This document shows positions 53,972-63,000 of a DNA stretch of 64,000 nt, in pieces. The notes under the pieces are model-generated. The model saw only the letters and a list, made by a program, of their open reading frames with translations. It did no database searches and had not been told where the DNA came from. Position numbers and translations under genes: made by a program. Each line of letters opens with the position of its first letter. Position 1 is the stretch's first letter. The stretch covers positions 153,390-217,389 of the forward strand of contig NZ_JAHAMK010000006.1 in NCBI RefSeq assembly GCF_018383585.1, in the 5' to 3' direction. Origin of the DNA: Microvirga sp. 3-52 (GTDB lineage: Bacteria > Pseudomonadota > Alphaproteobacteria > Rhizobiales > Beijerinckiaceae).

Positions 53972-54079
53972 GCTTGAGATCACGGGATGTAGCATGGTCG
54001 GCATGGTCATTCCAGAGGGTTGCGGCCCTGGATGGTCTCACTGGCAAGCGATCGCCCCGTACACCGCTGAATGTGCGAA

Positions 54080-54104
54080 GGAACTCCGCATGGCCGGCCC
54101 GGTT
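54080..54104 (+). promoter_or_regulatory. imperfect EcfG-type promoter before the gene at 54130
   Basis: GGAAC (54080-54084), 16 bases and GGTT (54101-54104). The start codon is 26 bp downstream, with CGGAGG between as ribosome site. Confidence 0.35.
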
Positions 54105-54129
54105 TGTTGAGGGCAATCGGAGGCAAATC

Positions 54130-54342
54130 ATGGCGCAGACGCTTCGAGACTTTCTGAAACAGGTGGAGAACCTTCCTCCCGATACCCTGCTCTGCGTGGC
54201 TGAAGTGGATGAAGCCTTTGCCGCTCACGTGGAAGAAATCGAGATCATCGAAGACGCGAAGGCGCAGAACCGGAAAGCGGAAGGCACAGAGGCCGTCGAG
54301 CTCGGAAACGGCAATCAGAGGGTCTTGGTGATCCGCTGGTAG
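54130..54342 (+). CDS. small acidic hypothetical protein, 70 residues
   Basis: A strong GGAGG lies seven bases before the ATG. The protein has a helical start (LRDFLKQVENLPPDTLLCVAEVDE) and an acidic middle; it is soluble and single-domain. I do not recognise the family. It follows the tRNA-Arg gene and an EcfG-like promoter, so it may be a stress protein. Confidence 0.6.
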   Translation: MAQTLRDFLKQVENLPPDTLLCVAEVDEAFAAHVEEIEIIEDAKAQNRKAEGTEAVELGNGNQRVLVIRW

Positions 54343-54525
54343 GGGCCTGACCCGCCTGCTTCTCTGAAGCAGAAACCTACCGATCTTGGCCGCAACAATT
54401 TGCGCCCTCTGCGATTGAACTCCCAGGAAGCAGCTCTCGCCAGCATGCGGTTTTCTCCTAAGGAGTGGAGATCCTGCGTCGCGCCGTTATTCCATCACCA
54501 CACGACAGCCAATCAGGATCTCACC

Positions 54526-54672
54526 ATGACGAAGAACATCCCGGGCTCTCGCACGAACCCCGAGGGCATTCCGCAGGAAGGCCACGGCGGCTCGAATGTA
54601 CGCGGCACCCAGCATCAGCAGGGCAAGGACGGCAACGGCGCCCAGAAGCGGCAGCAAGAGAAGAAATCATGA
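54526..54672 (+). CDS. small hydrophilic disordered protein, 48 residues
   Basis: The sequence (from MTKNIPGSRTNPEGIPQEGH) is rich in Gly, Gln, Asn and Lys, has no hydrophobic core, and should be disordered. It overlaps the next small gene by ATGA. Such glycine/glutamine/lysine-rich small proteins resemble stress hydrophilins, which is only a compositional likeness. An AGGA lies about eight bases upstream. Confidence 0.5.
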   Translation: MTKNIPGSRTNPEGIPQEGHGGSNVRGTQHQQGKDGNGAQKRQQEKKS

Positions 54673-54884
54673 GCAGCACCGGCAATCGCAGCAATCCGAA
54701 CGAGACCCGCATCGCGGGCCACCCGGAGAGCGACCGGGCCCAGGTCGATGCGAGCGGCAAGCCCGAAACCGGCAAGCAGGGTGGCGCGACACATCAGGAG
54801 AGCCGCAACCACAACAAGCACAACAATGCAGGGCAGAGCGGTCACAAGCCGCAGCAGCACAGCCCGGCGCAGGAAAAGCACTGA
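54669..54884 (+). CDS. small hydrophilic disordered protein, 71 residues
   Basis: Starting with ATG at 54669, inside the stop of the previous gene, it is again rich in Asn, Gln, His, Ser, Gly and Lys (such as SRNHNKHNNAGQSGHKPQQH). No fold or motif is seen. The coupling and shared style suggest a pair of hydrophilin-like proteins. Compositional evidence alone supports coding, together with the overlap. Confidence 0.5.
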   Translation: MSSTGNRSNPNETRIAGHPESDRAQVDASGKPETGKQGGATHQESRNHNKHNNAGQSGHKPQQHSPAQEKH

Positions 54885-54937
54885 CCCGATCGTTTCAAGC
54901 GTAGCCGTTCGCGGCCAAATGGGTATGATCCCGTCCG

Positions 54938-55756
54938 ATGACGGGATCAACCCTGCGAATTTTCTTGAGCGCGAGCATCGGGGTCGTCCTGACGGTCTCG
55001 GCTGGCCGGGCGCAGCCCGTTGCCTCGACGCGCGAGAGAGCAGGCTGCACGGCTGAGGCGCAGCCTGATCGACTGAAGAGCCTTTCCCAGGAGGGAGACC
55101 TGATCCTGGCGTCAGGCCGACTTGCCAAACTCGCCGGCGTCCGGCTTCCCGACGGGGCGCCTTACCGGGAGCAGGCCCTGTCCTGGCTGCAGATCCGCAG
55201 GGGGGACGCCATCCTTGTCCAGGCAGCGGCCGCCCCTGACCGCTGGAACCGTATCGCGGTTCGCATCCGATCCCTCGACAGAACCGCTCCGCTTGATTGG
55301 AGCCATGGTTTGATCGAGGCAGGCCTCGCGATCACCGACGCGGGCCTCGATGAAACCTTCTGCCAGCCGGAATTGCTCGCCCTCGAGTCCACGGCCCGCG
55401 AACGACGCCTTGGTCTTTGGAGCGATGACCGCTATAAGCCCATGGACGTCGATCGACCCGAGCCTCTGCAGGACCGAATCGGCAGCTTCGTGCTGGTCGA
55501 GGGTCGCGTCAGAAGCATCGGTGAGCGCAAGCAACGCACCTATTTGAACTTCGGGGGGCTCTGGGCAGAAGACTTCACGATCATCATTCCCCGGAAGACC
55601 TGGAAACAGATGTCGGACCGCGGTATGGGCGCCGAGGCGCTCAAAGGCCAGCGGATCAGAGCCCGAGGCATTTTGCAGCCTTGGCAAGGGACAGCCTTCT
55701 CCATTGTCATACCGGACATGATCGAGCGTCTTGAAGGCGGCCGCCTGCCACGATGA
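54938..55756 (+). CDS. secreted SNase-like (thermonuclease-fold) protein
   Basis: The 272-residue protein has a signal peptide (IFLSASIGVVLTVSAGRAQ) and a staphylococcal-nuclease-like domain: LAKLAGVRLP, DRWNRIAVRIRS and ESTARERRLGLWSDDRYKP. The usual G-I-D-A-P-E box with its catalytic glutamate is not seen (GVRLPDGAP instead), so nuclease activity is doubtful. A C-terminal OB-like part (about 170-272, VLVEGRVRSIGERKQRTYLNFGG) follows. It lies 6 bp before the M48 protease gene and is probably co-transcribed. Confidence 0.75.
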   Translation: MTGSTLRIFLSASIGVVLTVSAGRAQPVASTRERAGCTAEAQPDRLKSLSQEGDLILASGRLAKLAGVRLPDGAPYREQALSWLQIRRGDAILVQAAAAPDRWNRIAVRIRSLDRTAPLDWSHGLIEAGLAITDAGLDETFCQPELLALESTARERRLGLWSDDRYKPMDVDRPEPLQDRIGSFVLVEGRVRSIGERKQRTYLNFGGLWAEDFTIIIPRKTWKQMSDRGMGAEALKGQRIRARGILQPWQGTAFSIVIPDMIERLEGGRLPR

Positions 55757-55762
55757 ACGAGC

Positions 55763-57187
55763 ATGAGCACAACACGTCAGACAGGTAGCCTCAGGATTTT
55801 CGGCAGCGCAATGCTCGCGGCATTCCTTGCCGGCTGCTCCGGCTTCGGCGGGGACATTTCGCTGCCTGCCAACGCGCCGCGGGTGATCGGCCCTGACCGG
55901 GACCGCGACCACATTCGGCTTGTGAGAGCCTTCGGTGGCGAAGGCCGGGCTCCGCAGCTCCAGCAGATGCTGACCGATGTGACGAACCGGCTGGTCATGG
56001 CCACCGACAGGCCTGACGAGGCCTTCCAGGTGACGATCCTCAACTCGCCCGTGATCAATGCCTTCGCCCTGCCGAACGGGCGCCTTTACGTCACGCGCGG
56101 GCTCCTGGCGCTCGCCAACGACACCTCCGAAGTGGCGGCCGTGCTGTCGCACGAAATCGCCCACGTCACCCTCCGTCACGCCACGCAGCGCAGCGAATTG
56201 CAGGCGCGCTCGGACCTGATCAAGCGCGTGGCCGAGAATGTGCTGAACGATGCCGAGGAGGCCGCCGTGGCGCAGAGCCAGGCCCGTTCGACGCTGGCAA
56301 GCTTCTCGCGTGCGCAGGAACTCGAGGCGGACCAGACAGGGGTTAAGGTTCTGGCCCGGGCGGGCTTCGATCCTTTCGGCGCTCCCCGTTTCCTCACAGC
56401 CCTGGGACGCTCGGGCACGAGTTCGGATGCCTCGACAGCCGAGCGGAACGCTTCGCATCCACGCACCGACGACCGGGTGGCGCGGGCGCTGCAGGCGGCG
56501 CGGCGCACAGGCATGCAGGGAACCGGCGAAACGGGACGCCTCGCCTATCTGGCGGCCCTCGACGGCCTCTCCTATGGCGACGATCCGGCCGATGGTGTCG
56601 TGAAAGGCCGCCGCTTCATCCATTCGAGACTGGGCGTCGCCTTCGAGGCACCGGAGGGCTTCACCCTGGAGAACACCTCACAGGCCGTGCTGGGTGCCTC
56701 GGGCGATGGCGAGCGCCGCCTCCTGTTCGATGCGGCCGACACGCCGGAGGGACAGAGCCTGGAGGATGTGCTGCGCTCCACCTGGACGGATACGCTCGAG
56801 CCCGGAACCCTGACGACCGGAACCGTAAACGGCCTGCCCATGGTCACCGCTCTGTCCAACGGCAAGGAGTGGACCTTCCGCCTCTCGGCCATCCGGATTG
56901 GCAACACCACCTACCGGCTCATCATGGCGACCCGCGGGAACAGGGGGGACCTGGAAGGGATCTTCCAGCAGACCCTGAACAGCGTCCGCCAGGTGCAGTC
57001 CGATGAAGCCCGTCGGATCAGGCCCCTGAAGCTACAGGTCGTCACCGCCCAGCGGGGCGATACGGCACAGACGCTTGCCGCCCGGATGCCCGTCGACCGG
57101 GCGCTCGAGAAGTTCGTGCTGCTCAACGGCCTCGACAGGAACGCCGCGCTCAAAGTGGGCGAACGCTACAAGATCGTCGTGGAATAA
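55763..57187 (+). CDS. M48 family zinc metalloprotease, lipoprotein
   Basis: The 474-residue protein has a lipoprotein signal (MLAAFLAGC, Cys25) and an M48 domain. The zinc site is LSHEIAHVTLRH (His130, Glu131, His134), with a third ligand in AQELEADQTG. From about 275 there is a second domain (RLGVAFEAPEGFTLEN), and the last 50 residues (QRGDTAQTLAARMPVDRAL) look like LysM. This plan fits BepA/YcaL-type outer-membrane quality-control proteases of alphaproteobacteria. It follows the SNase-like gene by 6 bp. Confidence 0.86.
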   Translation: MSTTRQTGSLRIFGSAMLAAFLAGCSGFGGDISLPANAPRVIGPDRDRDHIRLVRAFGGEGRAPQLQQMLTDVTNRLVMATDRPDEAFQVTILNSPVINAFALPNGRLYVTRGLLALANDTSEVAAVLSHEIAHVTLRHATQRSELQARSDLIKRVAENVLNDAEEAAVAQSQARSTLASFSRAQELEADQTGVKVLARAGFDPFGAPRFLTALGRSGTSSDASTAERNASHPRTDDRVARALQAARRTGMQGTGETGRLAYLAALDGLSYGDDPADGVVKGRRFIHSRLGVAFEAPEGFTLENTSQAVLGASGDGERRLLFDAADTPEGQSLEDVLRSTWTDTLEPGTLTTGTVNGLPMVTALSNGKEWTFRLSAIRIGNTTYRLIMATRGNRGDLEGIFQQTLNSVRQVQSDEARRIRPLKLQVVTAQRGDTAQTLAARMPVDRALEKFVLLNGLDRNAALKVGERYKIVVE

Positions 57188-57280
57188 CCGTTCACCGTTC
57201 CCGAAATAGAATCGGCGAGACGGTGACCCGCCTCGCCGAACGAACAGCCGGAACCAAGGGCTCGAAAGAGCCTGGGCGCC

Positions 57281-58153
57281 TTACACGAAGGCGCCGGAGG
57301 CCTGGGGGTACTTTTCGACCAGGGCGCGCTTGAGCTTTTCGAGTGCCCGGTTCTCGATCTGACGCACGCGCTCCTTGGAGATCCCGAGCCTGTCTCCCAG
57401 GAACTCCAGGGTCACCTGCTCGTCGTCGAGGCGACGGGCGCGCAGGATCCGCAATTCGCGCTCGTTGAGAACTTCGAGCGCCTGCTGCAGCCAGCGCACG
57501 CGGCGCTCGGTATCGATCACGTCGCTGACGCTCTCATCCGGCAGCGGGCTGTTGTCGACGAGGAATTCGACGCGCTCGGCGGAATTGGACGGATCGGCGT
57601 CCAGAACCGGCGCATTGAGGGAGGTATCGGGCGCCGACAGACGGGCATCCATGAGCGCCACATCGGCCTTCGACACGCCGATTGCCTCGGCGATCTTCGC
57701 ATGAACGTCCGAGGAGATGCGCTCCTCGCCGCCGCGGGTCAGGCGGGCGCGCAGGCGGCGCAGGTTGAAGAAAAGTGCCTTCTGGGCGGAACTCGTTCCG
57801 CCACGAACGATTGACCAATTGCGAAGGATGTAATCTTGCACGGAGGCACGGATCCACCAAGTCGCATAGGTTGAAAAGCGGACTTCGCGCTCAGGCTCGA
57901 ACCGGGCCGCCGCCTCGAGAAGGCCCACATGGCCCTCTTGGACGAGATCGGCCATCGGCAGGCCGTAGTGACGGAAACGGGCCGCCAGCGCGATCACGAG
58001 GCGCATGTGGGCAGCGGTCAATTGATGAAGTGCCGCCTCATCACGGTTCTCTTTCCAGCGCACGGCAAGAAGATGCTCCTCTTCTCTTTCGAGAAAAGGC
58101 GCATTCATGGCAGCGCGGACGAACCGGCGGCGAACCCCTGAGATTTCTCCCAT
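57281..58153 (-). CDS. rpoH: RNA polymerase sigma-32 (heat-shock) factor
   Basis: The 290-residue sigma factor has region 2 (DLVQEGHVGLLEAAARFEPEREVRFSTY is split by the core-binding part) and the RpoH box QKALFFNLRRLRARL. It also has region 4 with LEFLGDRLGISKERVRQIENRALEKLK. These mark a sigma-32, probably the RpoH2 type of rhizobia. The start at 58153 is kept; MNAPFLEREEEH (ATG at 58108) is a near alternative. It is convergent with the M48 gene and follows carD on the same strand after a terminator. Confidence 0.88.
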   Translation of the reverse strand: MGEISGVRRRFVRAAMNAPFLEREEEHLLAVRWKENRDEAALHQLTAAHMRLVIALAARFRHYGLPMADLVQEGHVGLLEAAARFEPEREVRFSTYATWWIRASVQDYILRNWSIVRGGTSSAQKALFFNLRRLRARLTRGGEERISSDVHAKIAEAIGVSKADVALMDARLSAPDTSLNAPVLDADPSNSAERVEFLVDNSPLPDESVSDVIDTERRVRWLQQALEVLNERELRILRARRLDDEQVTLEFLGDRLGISKERVRQIENRALEKLKRALVEKYPQASGAFV

Positions 58154-58264
58154 TGTGTGCTCTCCCTTGGCAGAGACACAACGAGCGAGGCCGCAAAAAG
58201 TTCACTTCTTACAGCCGAGTTCTTCAAAATAGATTCCGACCTTTGAAAAACAAGGCTTTGGCCA

Positions 58265-58293
58265 CAAAAAAGCCCGGCCTGAAGCCGGGCTTT
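58265..58293 (-). terminator. rho-independent terminator after carD
   Basis: On the minus strand AAAGCCCGGC-TTCAG-GCCGGGCTTTTTT forms a 10-bp stem with a T tract. It lies about 25 bp after the carD stop and isolates it from rpoH. Confidence 0.88.
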
Positions 58294-58317
58294 CTGAATG
58301 ATCCTTCGACCCTCTGA

Positions 58318-58902
58318 TCAGGCGGCCTCTTCCTGAAGGTCGTCGCCTTCGCCGTCGCCTTCCGCATCGGCGCCCTTCGCGCGGCGGGGAGACTTGGCGA
58401 GGCTCTGCTCGATGAGCTTCAGAGCTTCCGTGTCCGTGATCTTGTTCACGGCGGAGATTTCGCGAACCACGCGGTCGAGGGCGGATTCGTAGAGCTGACG
58501 CTCGCTGTAGGACTGCTCGGGCTGGGCCTCGGAGCGGTACAGATCGCGCACGACTTCGGTTACAGCAATCAGATCGCCGGAATTGATCTTGGCCTCATAT
58601 TCCTGCGCGCGGCGCGACCACATGGTGCGCTTCACGCGAGCACGACCCGTCAGCACGTCCAGGGCCTTTTGAACCAGGGCCGGTTCGGCAAGCTTGCGCA
58701 TGCCCACGCTGGAAGCTTTACCGGTCGGAACGCGAAGGACCATCTTGTCCTTGTCGAAGGAGACCACGTACAGCTCCAGTTTGAAACCCGCGATTTCCTG
58801 CTCTTCGATGGCCGTGATGCGACCGACACCGTGAGCGGGATAAACGATCGCTTCACCGGACTTGAACCCAAGGCGCTGGGCGGACTTCTTGGCGGTTGTC
58901 AT
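58318..58902 (-). CDS. carD: CarD family transcriptional regulator
   Basis: CarD binds RNA polymerase beta and stabilises open complexes, especially at rRNA promoters. The 194-residue protein begins with the RNA polymerase-interacting domain (FKSGEAIVYPAHGVGRITAIEEQEI) and continues with KRTMWSRRAQEYEAKINSGDLIAVTEVVRDLYR. It ends in an acidic tail. The ATG at 58902 has AAGGAGG about ten bases upstream. It is the usual alphaproteobacterial form, located by fdxA as is common in this group. Confidence 0.92.
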   Translation of the reverse strand: MTTAKKSAQRLGFKSGEAIVYPAHGVGRITAIEEQEIAGFKLELYVVSFDKDKMVLRVPTGKASSVGMRKLAEPALVQKALDVLTGRARVKRTMWSRRAQEYEAKINSGDLIAVTEVVRDLYRSEAQPEQSYSERQLYESALDRVVREISAVNKITDTEALKLIEQSLAKSPRRAKGADAEGDGEGDDLQEEAA

Positions 58903-59337
58903 GCGAGAGAGGCCTCCTTGCATGGCCCTCACCGAGGGTGAGGGAGCTGTGGTTCCACTGGGCAGGGCCCCAAGGGAACGAGGATAGGATGTGAGTGTCG
59001 CGGAACTTGACTATTCCGCTCGTCTCCCTGATGTAAGCCAGCGGCTACAAACGCTCATGCCCTTGACCAAGGCAGCGATGCTCCCTTAAGTCAAAGGACG
59101 CGAATCTTTGCTTCATTATGTGAACCGCCGGTCGGCAGAGACGGTGCACGGCTTGAGCGCAAGCGACGGCATTTGCGGACCCTATCACAGTCCGGCCGAA
59201 AAAGCAAAAATATTTCAAGGGATAGCGTAAGGGATAGCGTAAAGAGGGCCTGTTTCCGGCCGCGCTTGAGGCCTGACGTACCGTACCGTGAAGCGGCCCC
59301 GGTTTCTCGCTTCAGAGGACGCATTCTCTAAAGGAAG
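58903..59337. other. intergenic region between carD and fdxA
   Basis: No gene is supported here. It must hold the carD promoter. A tandem repeat of GGGATAGCGTAA occurs twice at about 59219-59242. A frame at 59091-59324 on the minus strand is open but has no ribosome site or protein-like composition. Confidence 0.5.
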
Positions 59338-59384
59338 AGCACCGGATCGATCCCAAAAGTGGATCCAGTTTTTGGTCCGATGCT
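59338..59384. repeat. family C palindromic repeat, overlapping the fdxA stop codon
   Basis: AGCACCGGATCGATCCCAAAAGTGG...CAGTTTTTGGTCCGATGCT. The terminal CTA supplies part of the fdxA stop (minus-strand TAG at 59385-59383), so the repeat touches the gene end. Confidence 0.75.
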
Positions 59385-59721
59385 AGTCGCCGTCACCCGG
59401 ATTGGGCGAGAAAAACGCCTCGAACTTGCCTGCCACGCCGTCGAATTCCTTCGCATCGGCGGGCGGATCCTTCTTGATGGTGATGTTCGGCCAGCCCTTC
59501 GCCATATCGGCATTGAGCTTCAGCCATTGCTCGAGACCGGGCTCCGCATCCGGCTTGATGGCCTCGGCGGGGCATTCCGGCTCGCAGACGCCGCAATCGA
59601 TGCACTCGTCAGGATGAATGACGAGCATGTTCTCGCCCTCGTAGAAACAGTCGACCGGACACACCTCGACGCAGTCCATGTATTTGCACTTGATGCAATT
59701 TTCAGTGACGACGTAAGTCAT
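59383..59721 (-). CDS. fdxA: 7Fe ferredoxin FdxA
   Basis: The 112-residue protein carries [3Fe-4S] and [4Fe-4S] clusters. Cysteines at about 9, 12, 17, 21 and 25 ([20 protein letters not shown]) and at 40, 43, 46 and 50 ([14 protein letters not shown]) are the seven-iron pattern of FdxA. The C-terminal extension to 112 residues is normal. The ATG at 59721 is chosen. It is co-oriented with the S4 and helicase genes. Confidence 0.93.
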   Translation of the reverse strand: MTYVVTENCIKCKYMDCVEVCPVDCFYEGENMLVIHPDECIDCGVCEPECPAEAIKPDAEPGLEQWLKLNADMAKGWPNITIKKDPPADAKEFDGVAGKFEAFFSPNPGDGD

Positions 59722-59777
59722 GAACGGTCCTTCGCGGGTCTGTCCTAAAGTCAACGAAACGGCGATATGCCGCCGCT

Positions 59778-60080
59778 CTAGCCGGTGTCGCCGTCGCTGA
59801 CAAGCGCCGCGTTGTCCTGGCTGAGATCCAGGTAGAGCTGCCTTGCTTCCGGTGCAGGACCACGCCGCTCGCCGAGACCTTCGACACGAACCACGAGCGT
59901 GGCTCTGGACAACGCGATGGTGATCACGTCACCCACGGCGACCGCTTTCGCGGCATTGTCGGTGCGTTGACCATTGAGCCGGACGAAGCCGCTGGCGACC
60001 AGCTTGGCCGCCAGGGACCGGGTCTTCGCGAAGCGCGCGAACCACAGCCACTTGTCGAGCCGCTGTCGGTCCTCGCGCAT
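59778..60080 (-). CDS. S4-domain RNA-binding protein (Hsp15/HslR-like)
   Basis: The 100-residue protein has the S4 fold: [24 protein letters not shown], then [25 protein letters not shown]. Hsp15 binds stalled 50S subunits with nascent chains. The helicase gene ends 13 bp upstream of the chosen ATG at 60080, and a GTG at 60089 is also possible. It lies between the SUV3-like helicase and fdxA, a group seen together in this order of bacteria. Confidence 0.85.
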   Translation of the reverse strand: MREDRQRLDKWLWFARFAKTRSLAAKLVASGFVRLNGQRTDNAAKAVAVGDVITIALSRATLVVRVEGLGERRGPAPEARQLYLDLSQDNAALVSDGDTG

Positions 60081-60093
60081 GCGCTTCACATCC

Positions 60094-63000
60094 TCACTTC
60101 TTGTTGTCCTCAAGCTGAGCCTTGAGAGCCATCAGCTTGGCGAAGGGCGAGTTCGGATCCGGCTGCTTCTCGCGGCGCTCAGGCCCGCCCTCGCGCCGGC
60201 TGTCGGCACGCTTGTCGGGTCGGGGACCACGACGCTCCTCCCCGCGGCCGGGACCACGCGGCGGACGGTTCTGCGGACGCCCGCCCTCCCCTTGGGCCTC
60301 ACGCCGATCCTGAGGCCGATCCTGGCGCGGGCGGCGCTCGCCGGCGGGCTGCTCGCCCTGGGTCTCGCCGTGGCGCGGGCGCCGGTCACCCCGTTCCTGC
60401 CGTCCGCCACGCTCCTGATGGCGGCCGCCACGGGCATCACGGCCATGACGGGCCTGACCGCCCTCGTGATGGCGGCGCCCCTGTCGCCACACCTCGATCA
60501 TCTCGGGCTCGGCAGGGGTTTCAGCGGCGCTTGTCTCTTCGGGAGCCTCCTCGGCGGGAGCCAGAGCCTGGCTCTCGGGCGAAGCCACGGCCTCGGCGGC
60601 GCTCGCTGCCACGTCCCCCTCGGAGACGGCTGCCTCGGGAGCCTCCGCGGCGACGGCGCCGATCTCCTCCGTACCGACAGCCGTCTCGGGCACCTGCGCC
60701 GGGGCCTCTTGCGAAGGTGTCTCTTGCACTGGAGCCTCTTGCAACGGGGCCTCCTGCGCCGGAGCGGGAGTCTCTCCCTCGGCGGCAGCGCCCTGCGGCT
60801 CGATAACCCTCGGGGCCTCGACCAGCGGCACCGTGATGGCAGGGCCGGGGCGGCGCTCCATCACATAGCCGAGGGACTTCAGGATCGTGGCGAAATCCTC
60901 GCCGGCGCAGCCCACGAGCGATGTCATAGCGACGGTCGGAACGAAGCTTTCGCCATCCGCGGCACCGGCCGGCGGCTCGCCGGGAGTGATCCCGGGACGA
61001 TAGGCCATGGCGGGACGGATGAGGTCGGCCAGACGCTCCAGGATATCGACGCGCACGGCGCGACCGCCCAGAACGCGGAAGCCCGCGGCGCGGTAGAGCC
61101 CCTGTCCGATCTCGGGATCGACCGGGATCGAGGTGCGGCCCGATTGGGCAAGATGGGCGATCTCGTCGATGCCCTTCTGCTCGAGGCCGCCGTTCTGCAG
61201 GGCCCAGAGCTGGGTCGCCAGAACGCGAGGCGCCGGCTTCAGGAGAGCCGGCAGGTAAAGGTGGTAGGCGCCGAACCGAATACCCGCCTTGCGCAGGGCG
61301 CCCCTGGCCTCCTGGTCGAGGCTCCGGACGTCGTTGAGAACCTTCGCGCGCTCCAGCACGCCCAAGGCCTCGCCGATCTGGAACCCGATGCCACGGGCAA
61401 GCCCCGTCAGCTCGGCGCTGTCCTCCAGTTGCAGCAGCGGCCCGAGCAGGCGCACCACATAGGCCTTCAGCCAGGCGCGCAGGCGGTTGTCCACCTTGTC
61501 CCGGGCCGGACCCGTGAGATGCTCGTCCGAAAGGATGCGGACCTTAGGCTCGAACAGCTTGTCGCCGGCCTCCAGCTTGGCGACCGGGTCGCCCATCCAG
61601 CGGACGGTGCCGTCGTTCGACAGCACGAGCATGGCGTCGGGCGTTTCCGCAAAACGGTCCGCCCGCGCCTCGATCTCTCCGGCCAGCGCCTTGCTGGCCG
61701 CGTTGCGCAGGGTCTTGGCCTCCGTGGTGTCGGCCTGGGGATCAGGCACGAAATGGAAGCCGTGCAGGTGACCGATGTGCTGACCCTCGACGGTGACGTC
61801 GCCGGTGGTCGTAATTTCCGCTTCGAGCATCGTTTTCTCTCTCAAGCGCCGCATGAGAACGCTCGTCCTCCGGTCGATGAACCTTTGGGCGAGGCGTTCA
61901 TGGAGCGCATCCGATAGCTTGTCCTCTACCTGACGCGCAACATCCTGCCAATGCTCTGGATCCTTCAACCAGTCGGGACGGTTAGCAACGAAGGACCAGG
62001 TTCGGACCTGGGCGATGCGGTTGGAGAGGGTGTCGATATCCCCATCGGTCCGGTCCATGGCGGACAGATGGCGGGCAAACCAGTCGGCCGGAACGGCCCC
62101 ATCCTTCATGAGGAAACGATAGAGCTGGCCGACAAGATCCGCATGGGTCTGCGGAGAAACTTTCCGGTAATCCGGCACCTGACAGATCTGCCAGAGCCGT
62201 TCCACGGCATATTGGGAGCGGGCGAAAGCCTGGATGTCGTCGTCCCGCGCCAGCACCTCGAGGGCCGCCACATCCTCGCCCGTGGGCGCCCGCACGAGAC
62301 CGCGCTCCCTCGGCTGCTGGCCAAGGGAATCGCGCAACCGGGCCAGCGACGAGAAATCCAGGTCGGGGCTGCGCCATTGCAGGATGCGCACCGGATCGAA
62401 GGTGTGGTTTTCGAGCGCCTCGACGGTTTCCGCGTCGAAAGGCGGGCAGCGGCCGGTGGAACCGAAGGTGCCGTCGCGCATGTAGCGGCCGGCACGGCCG
62501 GCGATCTGAGCGAGTTCCGGGTTGTTGAGCTTGCGGAACTGGAATCCGTCGAACTTCTTGTCGGATGCGAACGCCACATGGTCCACATCGAGATTGAGCC
62601 CCATGCCGATGGCGTCGGTGGCGATCAGGTAATCCACGTCCCCGTTCTGGTAGAGCTCGACCTGGGCGTTGCGGGTCCGAGGCGAAAGGGCTCCCAGCAC
62701 CACCGCCGCACCTCCGCTCTGGCGGCGGATCAGCTCGGCGATGCCGTAGACCTCCTCAGCCGAGAAGGCCACGATGGCCGAGCGGCGGGGCAGGCGCGAC
62801 ACCTTCTTTTCGCCCGCGAAGGACAATTTCGACAGGCGCGGCCGCGTCACCACGTGAACGCCGGGGATCAGCGCCTCGATCAGCGGTCGCATGGTGGCCG
62901 AGCCGATGAGGAGCGTTTCCTCGCACCCGCGCTGGTTCAACAGGCGGTCGGTGAAGACGTGCCCCCGGTCGAGGTCGCTGGCGAGCTGGATCTCGTCCAC

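Noticed and set aside
57212..57239. Inverted repeat TCGGCGAG/CTCGCCGA between rpoH and the M48 gene
   Set aside because: The loop is 12 bases and no T tract follows, so I do not call it a terminator.
59091..59324. 77-codon minus-strand frame upstream of carD
   Set aside because: No ribosome site, basic and irregular composition, and it overlaps a tandem repeat.
59974..61917. Long open frame on the plus strand opposite the helicase
   Set aside because: It is antisense to a clear helicase gene, is low-complexity and repetitive (the complement of the EAP-QE repeats and basic tail), and has no ribosome site. Similar frames opposite tyrC/hisC, the MscS-like and transporter genes are rejected for the same reason.
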